The position numbers and the translations under genes are program-made. A stretch of 64,000 bases of DNA from contig RZWH01000006.1 of NCBI GenBank assembly GCA_004005435.1, forward strand, positions 62,001-126,000, written 5' to 3'. The stretch's first letter is position 1. Every line of letters begins with the position of its first letter. Below are positions 20,473-28,684 of this stretch, one piece after another. The stretch comes from Rhodobacteraceae bacterium CCMM004. Its GTDB lineage: Bacteria > Pseudomonadota > Alphaproteobacteria > Rhodobacterales > Rhodobacteraceae. The notes below the pieces were generated by a model. The model searched no databases. It had not been told where the DNA came from and worked only from the letters and a program-made list of their open reading frames with translations.

Positions 20473-21309
20473 ATGGAGCCCAAGACCATTCTCCTCGGCC
20501 TCAACGCCGCCGACCATGCCGCGGCCGTGACGCGGGTGGGGGCGGATCTGGCCCGCCGATTCGGGGCGCATCTCGTCGGGCTGCACGCCATCGAGGCGCT
20601 GATCGTCTATCCCGGCATCGCCATGCACGTGCCGGGCCCCGTCTATGCCCAGTTCAACGCCTCGCAGAAGGCCGAGGCGGCGGCGATCGAAGAAACGTTC
20701 CAAAAACTGGCCGGGCGCGAGGACTTCGTCGCGGAATGGCGCCTGGTGCGCACGGAATCGATCACCGCGGCGGACCGGCTGGTGGAATCCTCTCGCGGGG
20801 CCGATCTGGTGGTGCTGTCCCAGGCGCGCCCAGACACCGATATGGTGAACCAGGGCCTGGTCCAGGAGCGGGTGGTGCGCGAGAGCGGGCGTCCGGTCCT
20901 GCTGGTCCCGCTGGAGTATTCCGGGACGGTCGAGGGGCGGCGCATCCTGATCGGCTGGAGCGCCACGCGCGAGGCCGCCCGCGCGGCCCACGACGTGCTG
21001 GACTTGGCCGCCCCGGGCGCCGAGGTCTGTCTCCTGCGCGTGGGCCAGCCGTCGGACGAGCTGCATGACGACGGCGTCAACCAGGTGGCGCAGATGCTTG
21101 GTCGCCATGGGATGCGCGTGGAGGTCAAACATCGCGGCCGCGCCGGGCAGAGCATCGCCGAGGTGCTGCTGCACGAGGCGCGCGAGATCGGCGCCGACCT
21201 GATCGCCAGCGGCGCCTTTGGGCATTCGCGCAGCTACGACTTCGTCATCGGCGCCGCGACGCGGGAGTTGATGCGCGCGACCGACCTGCCGGTCCTGTTC
21301 AGCAAGTGA
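20473..21309 (+). CDS. Universal stress protein with two Usp domains
   Basis: A 278-residue protein of two Usp units (about 3-145 and 155-278), with the second unit ending in the better preserved nucleotide-binding pattern ASGAFGHSRSYDFVIGAATRELM, a variant of the G-x2-G-x9-G(S/T) ATP site. It is cytosolic by sequence. AGGAG lies upstream of the ATG at 20473. The stop codon overlaps the nqrA GTG start (GTGA), so it is translationally coupled to the Na+-NQR operon. That order, together with the FNR-like box, suggests a role in energy stress or low oxygen. It is distinct from the shorter single-domain usp at 40800. Confidence 0.9.
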   Translation: MEPKTILLGLNAADHAAAVTRVGADLARRFGAHLVGLHAIEALIVYPGIAMHVPGPVYAQFNASQKAEAAAIEETFQKLAGREDFVAEWRLVRTESITAADRLVESSRGADLVVLSQARPDTDMVNQGLVQERVVRESGRPVLLVPLEYSGTVEGRRILIGWSATREAARAAHDVLDLAAPGAEVCLLRVGQPSDELHDDGVNQVAQMLGRHGMRVEVKHRGRAGQSIAEVLLHEAREIGADLIASGAFGHSRSYDFVIGAATRELMRATDLPVLFSK

Positions 21310-22475
21310 GCGCGGCGCCCTTCCAGTCCCGCGCGGTGACGCCCGCCGCGCGCGCCGTGGCGCTGACGGCCACGGACTTTCCCGATTTCCGGCCGTCCTT
21401 TGCCGTGGCCGAGGGCGATCGCGTGGCGGCGGGCCAGCCGCTCTTTGCCGATCGCCACCGGCCCGACCTGGTAGCCGTGGCGCCGGTCGCGGGCACCGTG
21501 GCGCGCCTGGCTCTGGGCGCCCGCCGCCGCCTCGCCGCGGTCGAGATCGCCGTCGCCGCGGCGGAGGCGGAGCCGGAGGCGCCCTCGGCGGCCCATGCCT
21601 GCGCGGACGAGGGCGAGGTGCGTGCCGCTCTGACCGTCACGGGCCTCTGGCCGCATCTTCGGGCGATGCCCTATGGCGGCCCGCCGGACCCGGCGGCGCG
21701 CCCCGATGCAGTGCTCGTCCTGTCGCCGGACCCCGCGGCCCTGGCCGACAGCGCCGAGACACGCGCGTTGGAGCGCGGGCTGGCCGCCCTCGGCCATATC
21801 ACCGACGGGCCGGTCTATCTGTGCCAGGCCGCCGGTCCGCCCCTGGTCCCGGCGTCGGGGCGGGTGCGGGTGCCGCCGCCGCAGCCTTGGTCGGCGGGAC
21901 AATGGCTGGCGCATCTGCGCTCTGTCGCGGACGGCGGCACCGCCTGGGTCGCCGAGGTGCAGGACGTCGCCGCTCTGGGCCGCTGGTGCGAGGGCGGCGT
22001 GGCGCCGGGCACCCGCGCGGTGCGGATCACGCTTCCCGATGGGACGCAGCGGCGCCACGACCTGCCGCTGGGCGCCGACCTGACCGATGTGGCCGCGGCG
22101 CTTTGGCCCCAGGCCCAGGTGTCGATTACGGCAGGGACCATGCGGCCCTGGCGCCCGGCCCGCTGGTTGGGCCTGAGCGAGCGGGTGGTGGCGCTGTCGC
22201 CCACCGAGGCGCCGCGCTCGGCTGCGTTGCATCACTGGGGGCACCCCGGTCCGGCGCCGCTGATTCCGTTGGGCGGGCTCGATCGGCATCTGCCGCCGGG
22301 CGTTGCCGCGGTGCCGCTGTTGCGCGCGCTGTCGACCGGCGACGCCGCGGCGGCGGACCGGCTGGGCGCGCGCGACCTGATCGAAGAGGATGTGGCACCG
22401 CTCAGCGTTGCGGGGCCGGACGCGCCGACGCTGCTCCGGCGGGTGCTGAACGATTTACGGGCGGCGGCGGCGTGA
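21306..22475 (+). CDS. nqrA: Na+-translocating NADH:quinone reductase subunit A
   Basis: A 389-residue peripheral subunit of the sodium-pumping NADH:quinone oxidoreductase. The N-terminal barrel sequence FPDFRPSFAVAEGDRVAAGQPLF followed by APVAGTVARL and GARRRLAAVEI is diagnostic of NqrA, as is the end, PLLRALSTGDAAAADRLGARDLIEEDVA. Typical NqrA is about 445 residues, so this version is roughly 55 shorter. The C-terminal Cys-containing segment of classical NqrA (after EED) reads PLSVAGPD and lacks the cysteines. NqrA is implicated in quinone binding. The GTG start overlaps the usp stop. Confidence 0.88.
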   Translation: MSAAPFQSRAVTPAARAVALTATDFPDFRPSFAVAEGDRVAAGQPLFADRHRPDLVAVAPVAGTVARLALGARRRLAAVEIAVAAAEAEPEAPSAAHACADEGEVRAALTVTGLWPHLRAMPYGGPPDPAARPDAVLVLSPDPAALADSAETRALERGLAALGHITDGPVYLCQAAGPPLVPASGRVRVPPPQPWSAGQWLAHLRSVADGGTAWVAEVQDVAALGRWCEGGVAPGTRAVRITLPDGTQRRHDLPLGADLTDVAAALWPQAQVSITAGTMRPWRPARWLGLSERVVALSPTEAPRSAALHHWGHPGPAPLIPLGGLDRHLPPGVAAVPLLRALSTGDAAAADRLGARDLIEEDVAPLSVAGPDAPTLLRRVLNDLRAAAA

Positions 22476-22551
22476 GCGCCGCGGGGCGGCGGACAGCCGG
22501 GCGCGACACGGCCCCGGCGACGGATACCAGTCCAAGGGGCGGAGGGGTGCG

Positions 22552-23301
22552 ATGAGCGTGAGCGGACGGTGGGGACTGAGCGTGACGCAGGCGGCGGCGC
22601 TGGCGCTGCCGATGGCGGTGGCGATCGCCCTGCGCGGTCCCGGAGCGGCGGTGGTGCTGGCGATGTGCCTCGCCGCCGCAGTGGGCGCAGAAGTCGTCTT
22701 TACCGCGCTGAGGAGCCGCCCGCCCAGCGTCCACGGCATGGTCACCGCGCTGATCGTCGCGCTGTTCCTGGCGCCCGACACGCCGCTCTGGCAGGTCGCG
22801 CTGGCGGTCGTCCTCGGTGTGGTGCTGGGCGAGTTGGTGTTCGGCGGGCGCGGGTTCTCCTTTGTCTCGCCGGGGGCGACGGCGCTGGCGATCTTTGCCT
22901 TCTCCTTTCCCCAGGCGGCGCTGGCGGCGCCTGAGGTGGCGGTCGCGGCAGCGGCGCTGCCCGGCGCGGCCTGGCTGATCTGGCGCCGCTGGCTGCCGTG
23001 GGAGGCCGCGTTGGCGGCCGCCATCGCCTTTGCCGTGCTGAGCGCGGGGACGGTGCCCCCGGCCTGGCCCGCGCTGGCCCTGGCGGCGGCGTTCCTGCTG
23101 GCCGATCCCTTCGCCGCGGCGGAGACCCCGGTGGGCCGCTGGGTCTATGGCGCGCTGGCCGGGGGCCTGGCCGTCTGGTTCGGCGGCGGGGTGGCGGCGG
23201 CGGTGTTCGCGGCGCTTTTGTCCCAGGTCTTTGCGCCGCTGATCGACGCGGGGGTGAACGCGGCATGGGCCGCCCGGCGGCGGAGGCGTGCCCATGTCTG
23301 A
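22552..23301 (+). CDS. nqrB: Na+-NQR subunit B, short form
   Basis: A 249-residue membrane protein, whereas classical NqrB has about 410-415. The region PSVHGMVTALIVALFLAPDTPLWQVAL...ELVFGG and the C-terminal LLADPFAAAETPVGRWVYGALAGG...FAPLIDAGVNAAW clearly match NqrB/RnfD. Compared from memory with the Vibrio enzyme, the N-terminal region and the central segment with the SGAT motif that carries covalent FMN are missing. NqrB forms the main ion channel and binds riboflavin and FMN, so this matters for electron transfer. GGAGGGG precedes the ATG at 22552. The end overlaps nqrC. Confidence 0.85.
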   Translation: MSVSGRWGLSVTQAAALALPMAVAIALRGPGAAVVLAMCLAAAVGAEVVFTALRSRPPSVHGMVTALIVALFLAPDTPLWQVALAVVLGVVLGELVFGGRGFSFVSPGATALAIFAFSFPQAALAAPEVAVAAAALPGAAWLIWRRWLPWEAALAAAIAFAVLSAGTVPPAWPALALAAAFLLADPFAAAETPVGRWVYGALAGGLAVWFGGGVAAAVFAALLSQVFAPLIDAGVNAAWAARRRRRAHV

Positions 23302-24103
23302 CGTGCAGCCCACCGGCCCCTGGGGCCGGTTCCTCTCCCGCCCCAACGACGATCCGGTCAAGACCATGGGCGTTGCCGGGCTGACCGCGCTGGCCGCGGC
23401 GCTGACGGTCTCGGCGGCGGCGGTGTGGCTGGAGCCCTACCAGCGCGCCCATATCGAGGCCGAGCGTGCGGCGCAGATGGCCGCGATGCTCGACACCCTG
23501 CCGGACCTGCGCGCGGTGATGGAGGCGGCGGGGGTCACCGCGCTCGACACCCGCACTGTGGACCTGGCGGCCGACGGTTTCGCGCCCGAGTTGGATCCCG
23601 GCGCGCTGGACATCGCGGCGGCGGTGGACCTGCCGGACCTGTCCGAGCCGCTGCCGCCCGACGCGGATGTCGCCGGGCTGGGCCGGGTGCCGCTCCACGC
23701 GCCGGTGCATCTCCTGGCTCGCGACGGGCGGGTGGCGCTGGTGGTGCTGCCGATGGTGGGGACGGGGTATCAGAGCCGGATCGAGGCGCTCCTGGCGCTG
23801 GAGGCCGACCTCAACACGGTCGCCGCGCTGGTGATCACCGCCCAAGCCGACACGCCCGGCCTCGGCGCCCGCATCACCGAGCCGGAATGGCAGGGCCTCT
23901 GGCCGGGCAAGGAGATCGCGGGGCCCGAGGGCGAGATCCGCATCTCGGTGGTTCGCGGCGAGGCCGACGGCCCGTATGAGGTGGACGGGATCAGCGGCGC
24001 CACCCGCACCTCCCAAGGCGTCGGCGCCATGGTGCGGTTTTGGATGGGGGAGTGGGGCTACGGCCCGTTCCTGGAGCGCCTGGAGCGGGAGGGGATCGAA
24101 TGA
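23294..24103 (+). CDS. nqrC: Na+-NQR subunit C, FMN-binding
   Basis: A 269-residue subunit anchored by one N-terminal helix (about 15-35) with a periplasmic FMN-binding domain. The covalent FMN site is present as DGISGATRTSQGV with Thr237, to which ApbE attaches FMN by a phosphoester bond. The MGVAGLTALAAALTVSAAAVWLEPYQ start is typical of NqrC. The ATG at 23294 is preferred over GTG at 23288 because GGAGG sits eight bases before it. It overlaps the nqrB stop. The gap to nqrD (523 bp, with two repeat elements) is unusual inside an nqr operon. Confidence 0.93.
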   Translation: MSDVQPTGPWGRFLSRPNDDPVKTMGVAGLTALAAALTVSAAAVWLEPYQRAHIEAERAAQMAAMLDTLPDLRAVMEAAGVTALDTRTVDLAADGFAPELDPGALDIAAAVDLPDLSEPLPPDADVAGLGRVPLHAPVHLLARDGRVALVVLPMVGTGYQSRIEALLALEADLNTVAALVITAQADTPGLGARITEPEWQGLWPGKEIAGPEGEIRISVVRGEADGPYEVDGISGATRTSQGVGAMVRFWMGEWGYGPFLERLEREGIE

Positions 24104-24211
24104 CCGCAGAGCATGTCGCGGGCCGAGGCGCCCACGGGCCGACGACCCCGACCCGTCTCGGGCGTCCCGCCTCTGCCCAGTCCCACCGTCGCGCCCGGGG
24201 GCACCCCGGGC

Positions 24212-24333
24212 GGCGCCTGACCCTCCCCCCGGGAGGGCGCATGGCGATGCCGCGCGGATCTCGTCCGACGTGTGGGCTTCGAGGCCGTCGCGCTGCGGAA
24301 GCGTCGGGGCGCGCCCTCCCAGGGTCGGGCGCC
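24212..24333 (+). repeat. Intergenic TIR element, family 2, copy 1
   Basis: Bounded by imperfect inverted repeats: GGCGCCTGACCCT...GGGAGGGCGC on the left and GCGCCCTCCCAGGGTCGGGCGCC on the right, which pair apart from a short C-run insertion and one mismatch. The length is 122 bp, equal to copy 2. The inner stretch GGCTTC...GGCCGTCGCGC also occurs, diverged, in family 1, so the two may share an origin. Confidence 0.8.
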
Positions 24334-24439
24334 ACCCTTCGCGCTCAGTTCCGGTGTTCGGTGGCCCGTGCCGCAAGAACCCCGTCTTTCGCTGACAGAC
24401 AACGCCAGCCCCGCCGCCTCGCCCGGGGGCACCCCGGGC

Positions 24440-24561
24440 GGCGCCTGACCCTCCCCCCGGGAGGGCGCGTGGCGATGCCGCGCGCCGCTCGCACGACGTG
24501 TGGGCTTCAGGGCCGTCGCGCTGCCGCAGCGTCGGGGGGCGCCCTCCCAGGGTCGGGCGCC
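24440..24561 (+). repeat. Intergenic TIR element, family 2, copy 2
   Basis: Second copy, 228 bp downstream of the first and in the same orientation, nearly identical over its length. Differences cluster in the centre (CGGATCTCGTCCG against CGCCGCTCGCACG). It ends 65 bp before nqrD, so transcription of nqrDEF must read through it or start after it. Confidence 0.8.
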
Positions 24562-24626
24562 GCCCTTTTCGCGGGGTGGTGGGCTGCCTCCTGGGGAGCC
24601 CGGGTCCGAAAAAAGGAGGCGCGGGC

Positions 24627-25271
24627 ATGAGCCGGGCTTGGCAGACCGTCACGGCGCCCCTGGTGCGGGAGAACCCGGTGACGCTCCAGATCCTCGGGAT
24701 CTGCTCGGCGCTGGCCGTCACCACGTCCCTCAGGACGGCGCTGGTGATGTGTGCGGCGCTGACCGTGGTGCTGGTGGCCTCGGCGGGGATCGTCAGCCTC
24801 ATCCGCCGGCATATCCCCGACGCCATCCGCCTCATCGTCATGATCGTCATCGTCGCCGCCCTGGTCATCGTCGCGGACGAGGTGCTGGCCGCCTTCGCCT
24901 ATGGCGTGTCCAAGGAGCTGTCGATCTTCGTCGGCCTGATCGTCACCAACTGCCTGGTTCTCGGCCGGGCCGAGAGCTTTGCCCGCCACAACCCGCCCGG
25001 CCCGGCGATGCTGGACGCGCTGGGCAACGCGCTGGGCTATTCCCTGGTCCTGGTGATCGTCGGCACGGTGCGCGAGCTCTTCGGCTACGGCACGCTGCTC
25101 GGCCTGACGATCCTGCCGACGGTGGAGGACGGCGGCTGGTATCGCCCGCTCGGCCTGATGCAACTCGCCCCCGCCGCGTTCTTCATCATCGGGGCGCTGG
25201 TCTGGGCGGTGCGGTCGGCCCAGCCCGACCAGGTCGAGACCCCCGAACACCGGCTGGAGGCGGCGGAGTGA
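24627..25271 (+). CDS. nqrD: Na+-NQR subunit D
   Basis: A 214-residue membrane subunit of normal length (about 210) with six predicted helices. It carries the two conserved cysteines that, with those of NqrE, bind the intramembrane [2Fe-2S] centre: Cys26 in [10 protein letters not shown] and Cys109 in [23 protein letters not shown] at the start and [11 protein letters not shown] in the centre are also typical. It is followed by nqrE with a TGATG overlap. Confidence 0.95.
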   Translation: MSRAWQTVTAPLVRENPVTLQILGICSALAVTTSLRTALVMCAALTVVLVASAGIVSLIRRHIPDAIRLIVMIVIVAALVIVADEVLAAFAYGVSKELSIFVGLIVTNCLVLGRAESFARHNPPGPAMLDALGNALGYSLVLVIVGTVRELFGYGTLLGLTILPTVEDGGWYRPLGLMQLAPAAFFIIGALVWAVRSAQPDQVETPEHRLEAAE

Positions 25272-25870
25272 TGGGCGATCTGTTTCTCGACGCGATCTTC
25301 GCCGACAACCTGGCGCTGTCGTTCTTTTTGGGCATGTGCACCTATCTGGCGGTGTCCAAGCAGGTCTCGACCGCGGTGGGTCTGGGCCTGGCCGTCATCG
25401 TGGTGCAGGGCGCGACCGTGCCGCTGAACGCGCTGATCTGGCACGGGCTGTTGGCGCCGGGGGCGTGGGCCTGGGCCGGGCTGCCGGACGTCGATTTGAG
25501 CTTTCTCAGGATCGTCGCCTTCATCGGCGTGATCGCGGCCTTCGTGCAGGTGCTGGAGATGGTGCTGGAGCGGCACGTGCCGACGCTCTATCGCGCGCTC
25601 GGCATCTTCCTACCGCTGATCACGGTGAACTGCGCCATCCTCGGCGGCAGCCTGTTCATGGTCGAGCGGCGACTGGACCTGACAGGGTCGGTGGTCTGGG
25701 GCCTGGGCAGCGGCATCGGATGGGCCCTGGCGATCTGTGCCTTCGCCGCGATCCGCGAGCGGCTGGCTTATGCCGATATGCCCAAGGGGCTCCAGGGGCT
25801 GGGCAGTGCCTTCATCGTCACGGGGCTGATGTCGCTCGGCTTTTCCGCGTTCGGAGGATTGACGCCATGA
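25271..25870 (+). CDS. nqrE: Na+-NQR subunit E
   Basis: A 199-residue membrane subunit of normal length (about 198), homologous to NqrD but in inverted topology. The iron-sulfur cysteines are Cys23 in [14 protein letters not shown] and Cys121 in [13 protein letters not shown], and [13 protein letters not shown] and [16 protein letters not shown] complete the family signature. Start ATG at 25271 shares its first base with the nqrD stop; the stop overlaps nqrF as ATGA. Confidence 0.95.
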   Translation: MGDLFLDAIFADNLALSFFLGMCTYLAVSKQVSTAVGLGLAVIVVQGATVPLNALIWHGLLAPGAWAWAGLPDVDLSFLRIVAFIGVIAAFVQVLEMVLERHVPTLYRALGIFLPLITVNCAILGGSLFMVERRLDLTGSVVWGLGSGIGWALAICAFAAIRERLAYADMPKGLQGLGSAFIVTGLMSLGFSAFGGLTP

Positions 25871-27081
25871 GTGCGGTCGCCCTGGCCACGGTCCTGCTGG
25901 TCGCGCTGATCCTGGCGCTCACGCTCACGGTGATGGGGGCGCGGCGGGTGCTGATCCCGCGCCGCCCGGTGACGGTCGCGATCCGCGGCGGGGCCGATAT
26001 CCCCGCCACCACCGGCGCGCATCTGTTGGAGGTGCTGAACGGCGCAGGGGTGCCTGTGCCATCGGGCTGCGCCGGGGCGGGGACCTGCGGCCTCTGCCGG
26101 GTCCAGGTGACCGAGGGAAGCCCCGACGCCCTGCCCACCGAGGCCGCGCATCTCAGCCGGGCCGAGCTCGCCCAGGGGATGCACCTGGCCTGCCAGGTGA
26201 CGCTGCGCGACGACCTCACGGTGGCGCTGCCCGACGCGCTGTTGTCGGCCGAGCGGTTCGACTGCCGCGTCGCGTCGGTCCGGCTGGTGACGCCGCTGAT
26301 CCGCGAGATCGTGTTGCAGATGCCGCAGGAGGCGCCGCCCGAGATCGTGGCCGGGGCCTATGTCCAGATCGCGGCGCCGCCGTTCCGCCTAGACTATGCG
26401 CAGGTGACGGTGCCTGACGAATTCGCCCCGGTGTGGGCGCCGTTGCGGCGGCTGTCGGTGACGAGCGACGAGACGGTGACCCGCGCCTATTCGGTCGCCA
26501 ACCGGCCGGAGGATCAGGCCGCGGGCCGGATCGTGCTGAACATCCGGCTGGCGCTGCCGCCGCCGGGGATGGACGTGCCGCCGGGCGTGGTGTCGTCGTG
26601 GCTGTTCTCGATCTCGGAGGGCGACACGGTCGCCGTCGCCGGACCCTTCGGCGAGTTCCGGGCCCAGGAGACCGGGCGTGAGATGGTGGTGATCGGCGGC
26701 GGCGTGGGGATGGCCCCGCTCCGCGCCATCGTCCACGAGCAGTTGGCCAAGGGCAGCGGGCGCACCATCTCGTTCTGGTACGGCGCGCGCAGCCGGACCG
26801 AACTCTACTATGCCGACGAGTTCGACGCGCTCGCCGCGGCGCATCCGAACTTTCGCTGGGTGCCCGCGCTGAGCGACCCCGCGCCGGGCGACGCATGGGA
26901 CGGGGCCACCGGCTTTGTCCACCGCGTGGTGTGGGAGGAGTATCTCAAGGCGCACCCGGCACCCGAGGACTGCGAATACTATCTCTGCGGTCCGCCGCTG
27001 ATGATCCGGGCGGTGCGGTCCATGCTGGAGGACGCGGGCGTCGAGGACGAGACCGTGTTCAGCGACGATTTCGGGGTGTGA
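25867..27081 (+). CDS. nqrF: Na+-NQR subunit F, NADH-oxidising
   Basis: A 404-residue subunit, full length for NqrF. It has one N-terminal membrane helix (about 5-28), a ferredoxin-like domain with cysteines 68, 74, 77 and 109 for a [2Fe-2S] cluster, an FAD-binding barrel with [12 protein letters not shown], and a C-terminal NADH domain with [13 protein letters not shown] and YLCGPPLM. It takes hydride from NADH and passes electrons through FAD and the cluster to the membrane subunits. The pattern fits NqrF and excludes an Rnf complex, which has no such subunit. Confidence 0.96.
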   Translation: MSAVALATVLLVALILALTLTVMGARRVLIPRRPVTVAIRGGADIPATTGAHLLEVLNGAGVPVPSGCAGAGTCGLCRVQVTEGSPDALPTEAAHLSRAELAQGMHLACQVTLRDDLTVALPDALLSAERFDCRVASVRLVTPLIREIVLQMPQEAPPEIVAGAYVQIAAPPFRLDYAQVTVPDEFAPVWAPLRRLSVTSDETVTRAYSVANRPEDQAAGRIVLNIRLALPPPGMDVPPGVVSSWLFSISEGDTVAVAGPFGEFRAQETGREMVVIGGGVGMAPLRAIVHEQLAKGSGRTISFWYGARSRTELYYADEFDALAAAHPNFRWVPALSDPAPGDAWDGATGFVHRVVWEEYLKAHPAPEDCEYYLCGPPLMIRAVRSMLEDAGVEDETVFSDDFGV

Positions 27082-27091
27082 GGAGGCGGCC

Positions 27092-28039
27092 ATGGCTCTG
27101 ACGCGACGGACGATGCTGGCGGGCGCGGCGGCGGCGCTGACCGTGCGGCCGGTCTGGGCCGGGGGGACGCGGGCGCTGGGTGGCCGCGCCTTCGGCGGCA
27201 TGTGGCGAGCGGTCGTGTCCGAGGGGACGGATGTGGCGCGGGTCGCGGCCACGGTCGAGGCGGTCGTCGCCGAGGTCGACCGTGCCGTGTCGCCCTGGCG
27301 GGCCGACAGCGAGATCGCGGCGTTCAACGCAGCAGGCACGACAGCGCCACATCCCGTGGGGCCCATCGCCGCCGCCGTGGTCGGCGCAGCGGCGCACGCG
27401 GCGGATAGGACCGGCGGCGCCTTCGACCCGCGGGTCGGGCCGGTGGTGGCCCTCTACGGCTTCGGCCCGGTGCGCGGCGGCCGCGTGGCGGGGGCGTATC
27501 GGTTGGACGGCGCGGCGCTGGTCCGCAGCGATCCCGGCCTGACGCTGGACCTCTGCGGCGTGGCCAAGGGCTGGGCACTCGACCGGATCGGCGCGGCTCT
27601 CGCGGCCGAGGGCGTGGGCGGAGCGTTGATCGACCTGGGTGGCGACCTCAGGGCCTTCGGTGGGCACCCGGCCGGGCGCCCCTGGCAGGTGGCGATCGAG
27701 CGGCCGGGCGGCGGCGTCCAACGCATACTCGACCCTCGCGGTCTGGCCGTCGCCACGTCGGGGCCCGCGGTGCAGGGCCACGACGGGCGTGGCGCGGTCA
27801 GCCACATCGTTGATCCCGCCGCCCGGCGGCCCGCCGACACACGCCTGCGCGCCGTGACCGTCCTGCATCCCGACGGGGCGCAGGCCGACGCCCTGGCCAC
27901 CGGGCTCGCCGCCGCGGGACCGGTGGAAGGCCCCGCCCTGGCCCGCGACCTCGGCGTCGCGGCGCTGTTTCAGATCCGGTCGTCGGACGGTCTCACCGAG
28001 ACCGCGACCGGGACGTTCGCCACCCACGTGGTGGCCTGA
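27092..28039 (+). CDS. apbE: FAD:protein FMN transferase
   Basis: A 315-residue ApbE flavin transferase, which cleaves FAD and attaches FMN to threonine in SGAT-type motifs, as needed by NqrC. It starts with a twin-arginine-like signal (TRRTMLAGAAAAL) suggesting export. Conserved stretches are VSPWRADSEIAAFN, FDPRVGPVVALYGFG, LDLCGVAKGWALDRI, LIDLGGDLRAFG and the C-terminal AVTVLHPDGAQADALATGL region with metal-binding Asp. AGGAGG lies seven bases before the ATG. The gene directly follows nqrF, as is usual for nqr operons. Confidence 0.95.
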   Translation: MALTRRTMLAGAAAALTVRPVWAGGTRALGGRAFGGMWRAVVSEGTDVARVAATVEAVVAEVDRAVSPWRADSEIAAFNAAGTTAPHPVGPIAAAVVGAAAHAADRTGGAFDPRVGPVVALYGFGPVRGGRVAGAYRLDGAALVRSDPGLTLDLCGVAKGWALDRIGAALAAEGVGGALIDLGGDLRAFGGHPAGRPWQVAIERPGGGVQRILDPRGLAVATSGPAVQGHDGRGAVSHIVDPAARRPADTRLRAVTVLHPDGAQADALATGLAAAGPVEGPALARDLGVAALFQIRSSDGLTETATGTFATHVVA

Positions 28040-28051
28040 GGAGGACCGCGC

Positions 28052-28219
28052 ATGGCGGGATTGGCGACAGTGCTCTTGGCGGTGGCCGTGACGGGATTGG
28101 CGGTGGCGGGCCTGGCCGTCGGCGTCTTGCGCGGCCGCGCGCCGCTCAAGGGGTCGTGCGGGGGGATCGCCTGCGGTGGCGCCTGCCATGCCTGCCCGGG
28201 GCGGAGGGATAGGGCATGA
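28052..28219 (+). CDS. nqrM: NqrM, Na+-NQR assembly factor
   Basis: A 55-residue protein with one N-terminal membrane helix (about 3-26) and four cysteines in the pattern KGSCGGIACGGACHAC (Cys36, 41, 45 and 48). This matches NqrM (DUF539), which is required for maturation of NQR, probably by delivering iron to the NqrD/E centre. It lies 12 bp after apbE, with GAGGA as ribosome site, and its stop overlaps the next start (ATGA). It is easily missed because of its size. Confidence 0.88.
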   Translation: MAGLATVLLAVAVTGLAVAGLAVGVLRGRAPLKGSCGGIACGGACHACPGRRDRA

Positions 28220-28608
28220 GCCGGGTGCGTGACCACATGGCCCGCAACCTGGTGACCCTGTCGCCCGAGATGCCGCTGCTCGATGCGATGAAAACGCTGC
28301 TCGACCGCCGCATCTCCGGCGCGCCGGTGGTCGAAGCGGGCGGTCGCCTGGTGGGCGTTCTGTCCAAGAAGGACTGCCTGCGCGCCGCGCTCCACGCCAG
28401 CTATCACCGCGACTGGGGCGGGGTGGTGGCCGACCGGATGAGCCGCGACGTCGAAACGCTGGAGCCCGACCTGGCCATCGTCTCGGCCGCGGAACGGTTC
28501 ATCGACAGCAACTACCGCCGCTTTCCGGTGGTGGACGCGGGCCGCCTGGTGGGGCAGATCAGCCGCGCCGACGTGTTGGCCGCGCTCGCCGCGCACTGGC
28601 GAGGCTGA
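28216..28608 (+). CDS. CBS-domain pair protein
   Basis: A 130-residue protein made only of two CBS domains (about 5-60 and 70-125), with SGAPVVEAGGRLVGVLSKKDCL and RRFPVVDAGRLVGQISRADVL as the typical halves. Such modules bind adenine nucleotides and regulate partner proteins. It is the last gene of the usp-nqr operon, overlapping nqrM by ATGA, so it may sense energy charge for the NQR system. A second CBS pair occurs in the pseudo-protease at 17253. Confidence 0.9.
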   Translation: MSRVRDHMARNLVTLSPEMPLLDAMKTLLDRRISGAPVVEAGGRLVGVLSKKDCLRAALHASYHRDWGGVVADRMSRDVETLEPDLAIVSAAERFIDSNYRRFPVVDAGRLVGQISRADVLAALAAHWRG

Positions 28609-28684
28609 GGCGGCCGCGCGCGCCCTTGCCCGCGCATTCCCGCATGATAGGGCTGGGGCCGCGGACAGGCGGGAGGATTGCACG

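Larger units (their letters stand above)
24104..24626. other. Repeat-filled interval inside the nqr operon
   Basis: This 523-bp gap between nqrC and nqrD contains two tandem copies of a 122-bp element (24212-24333 and 24440-24561), each preceded by a shared GCCCGGGGGCACCCCGGGC hairpin-forming stretch. A 591-bp open frame spans it but is composed of the repeats and is not credible as a gene. nqrD has its own good ribosome site (AAAGGAGG at 24612-24619). Confidence 0.75.

Noticed and set aside
24040-24630. A 196-codon plus-strand frame in the nqrC-nqrD gap
   Set aside because: It is built from the two tandem 122-bp repeats and the ends of nqrC and nqrD, has no ribosome site that fits, and no domain.
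21306-27081. Rnf (RnfABCDGE) complex as an alternative reading of the nqr genes
   Set aside because: The order A-B-C-D-E-F with an NADH-FAD-ferredoxin NqrF, an NqrA barrel subunit, ApbE and NqrM fits Na+-NQR; there is no RnfB or RnfC-type multi-cluster ferredoxin.
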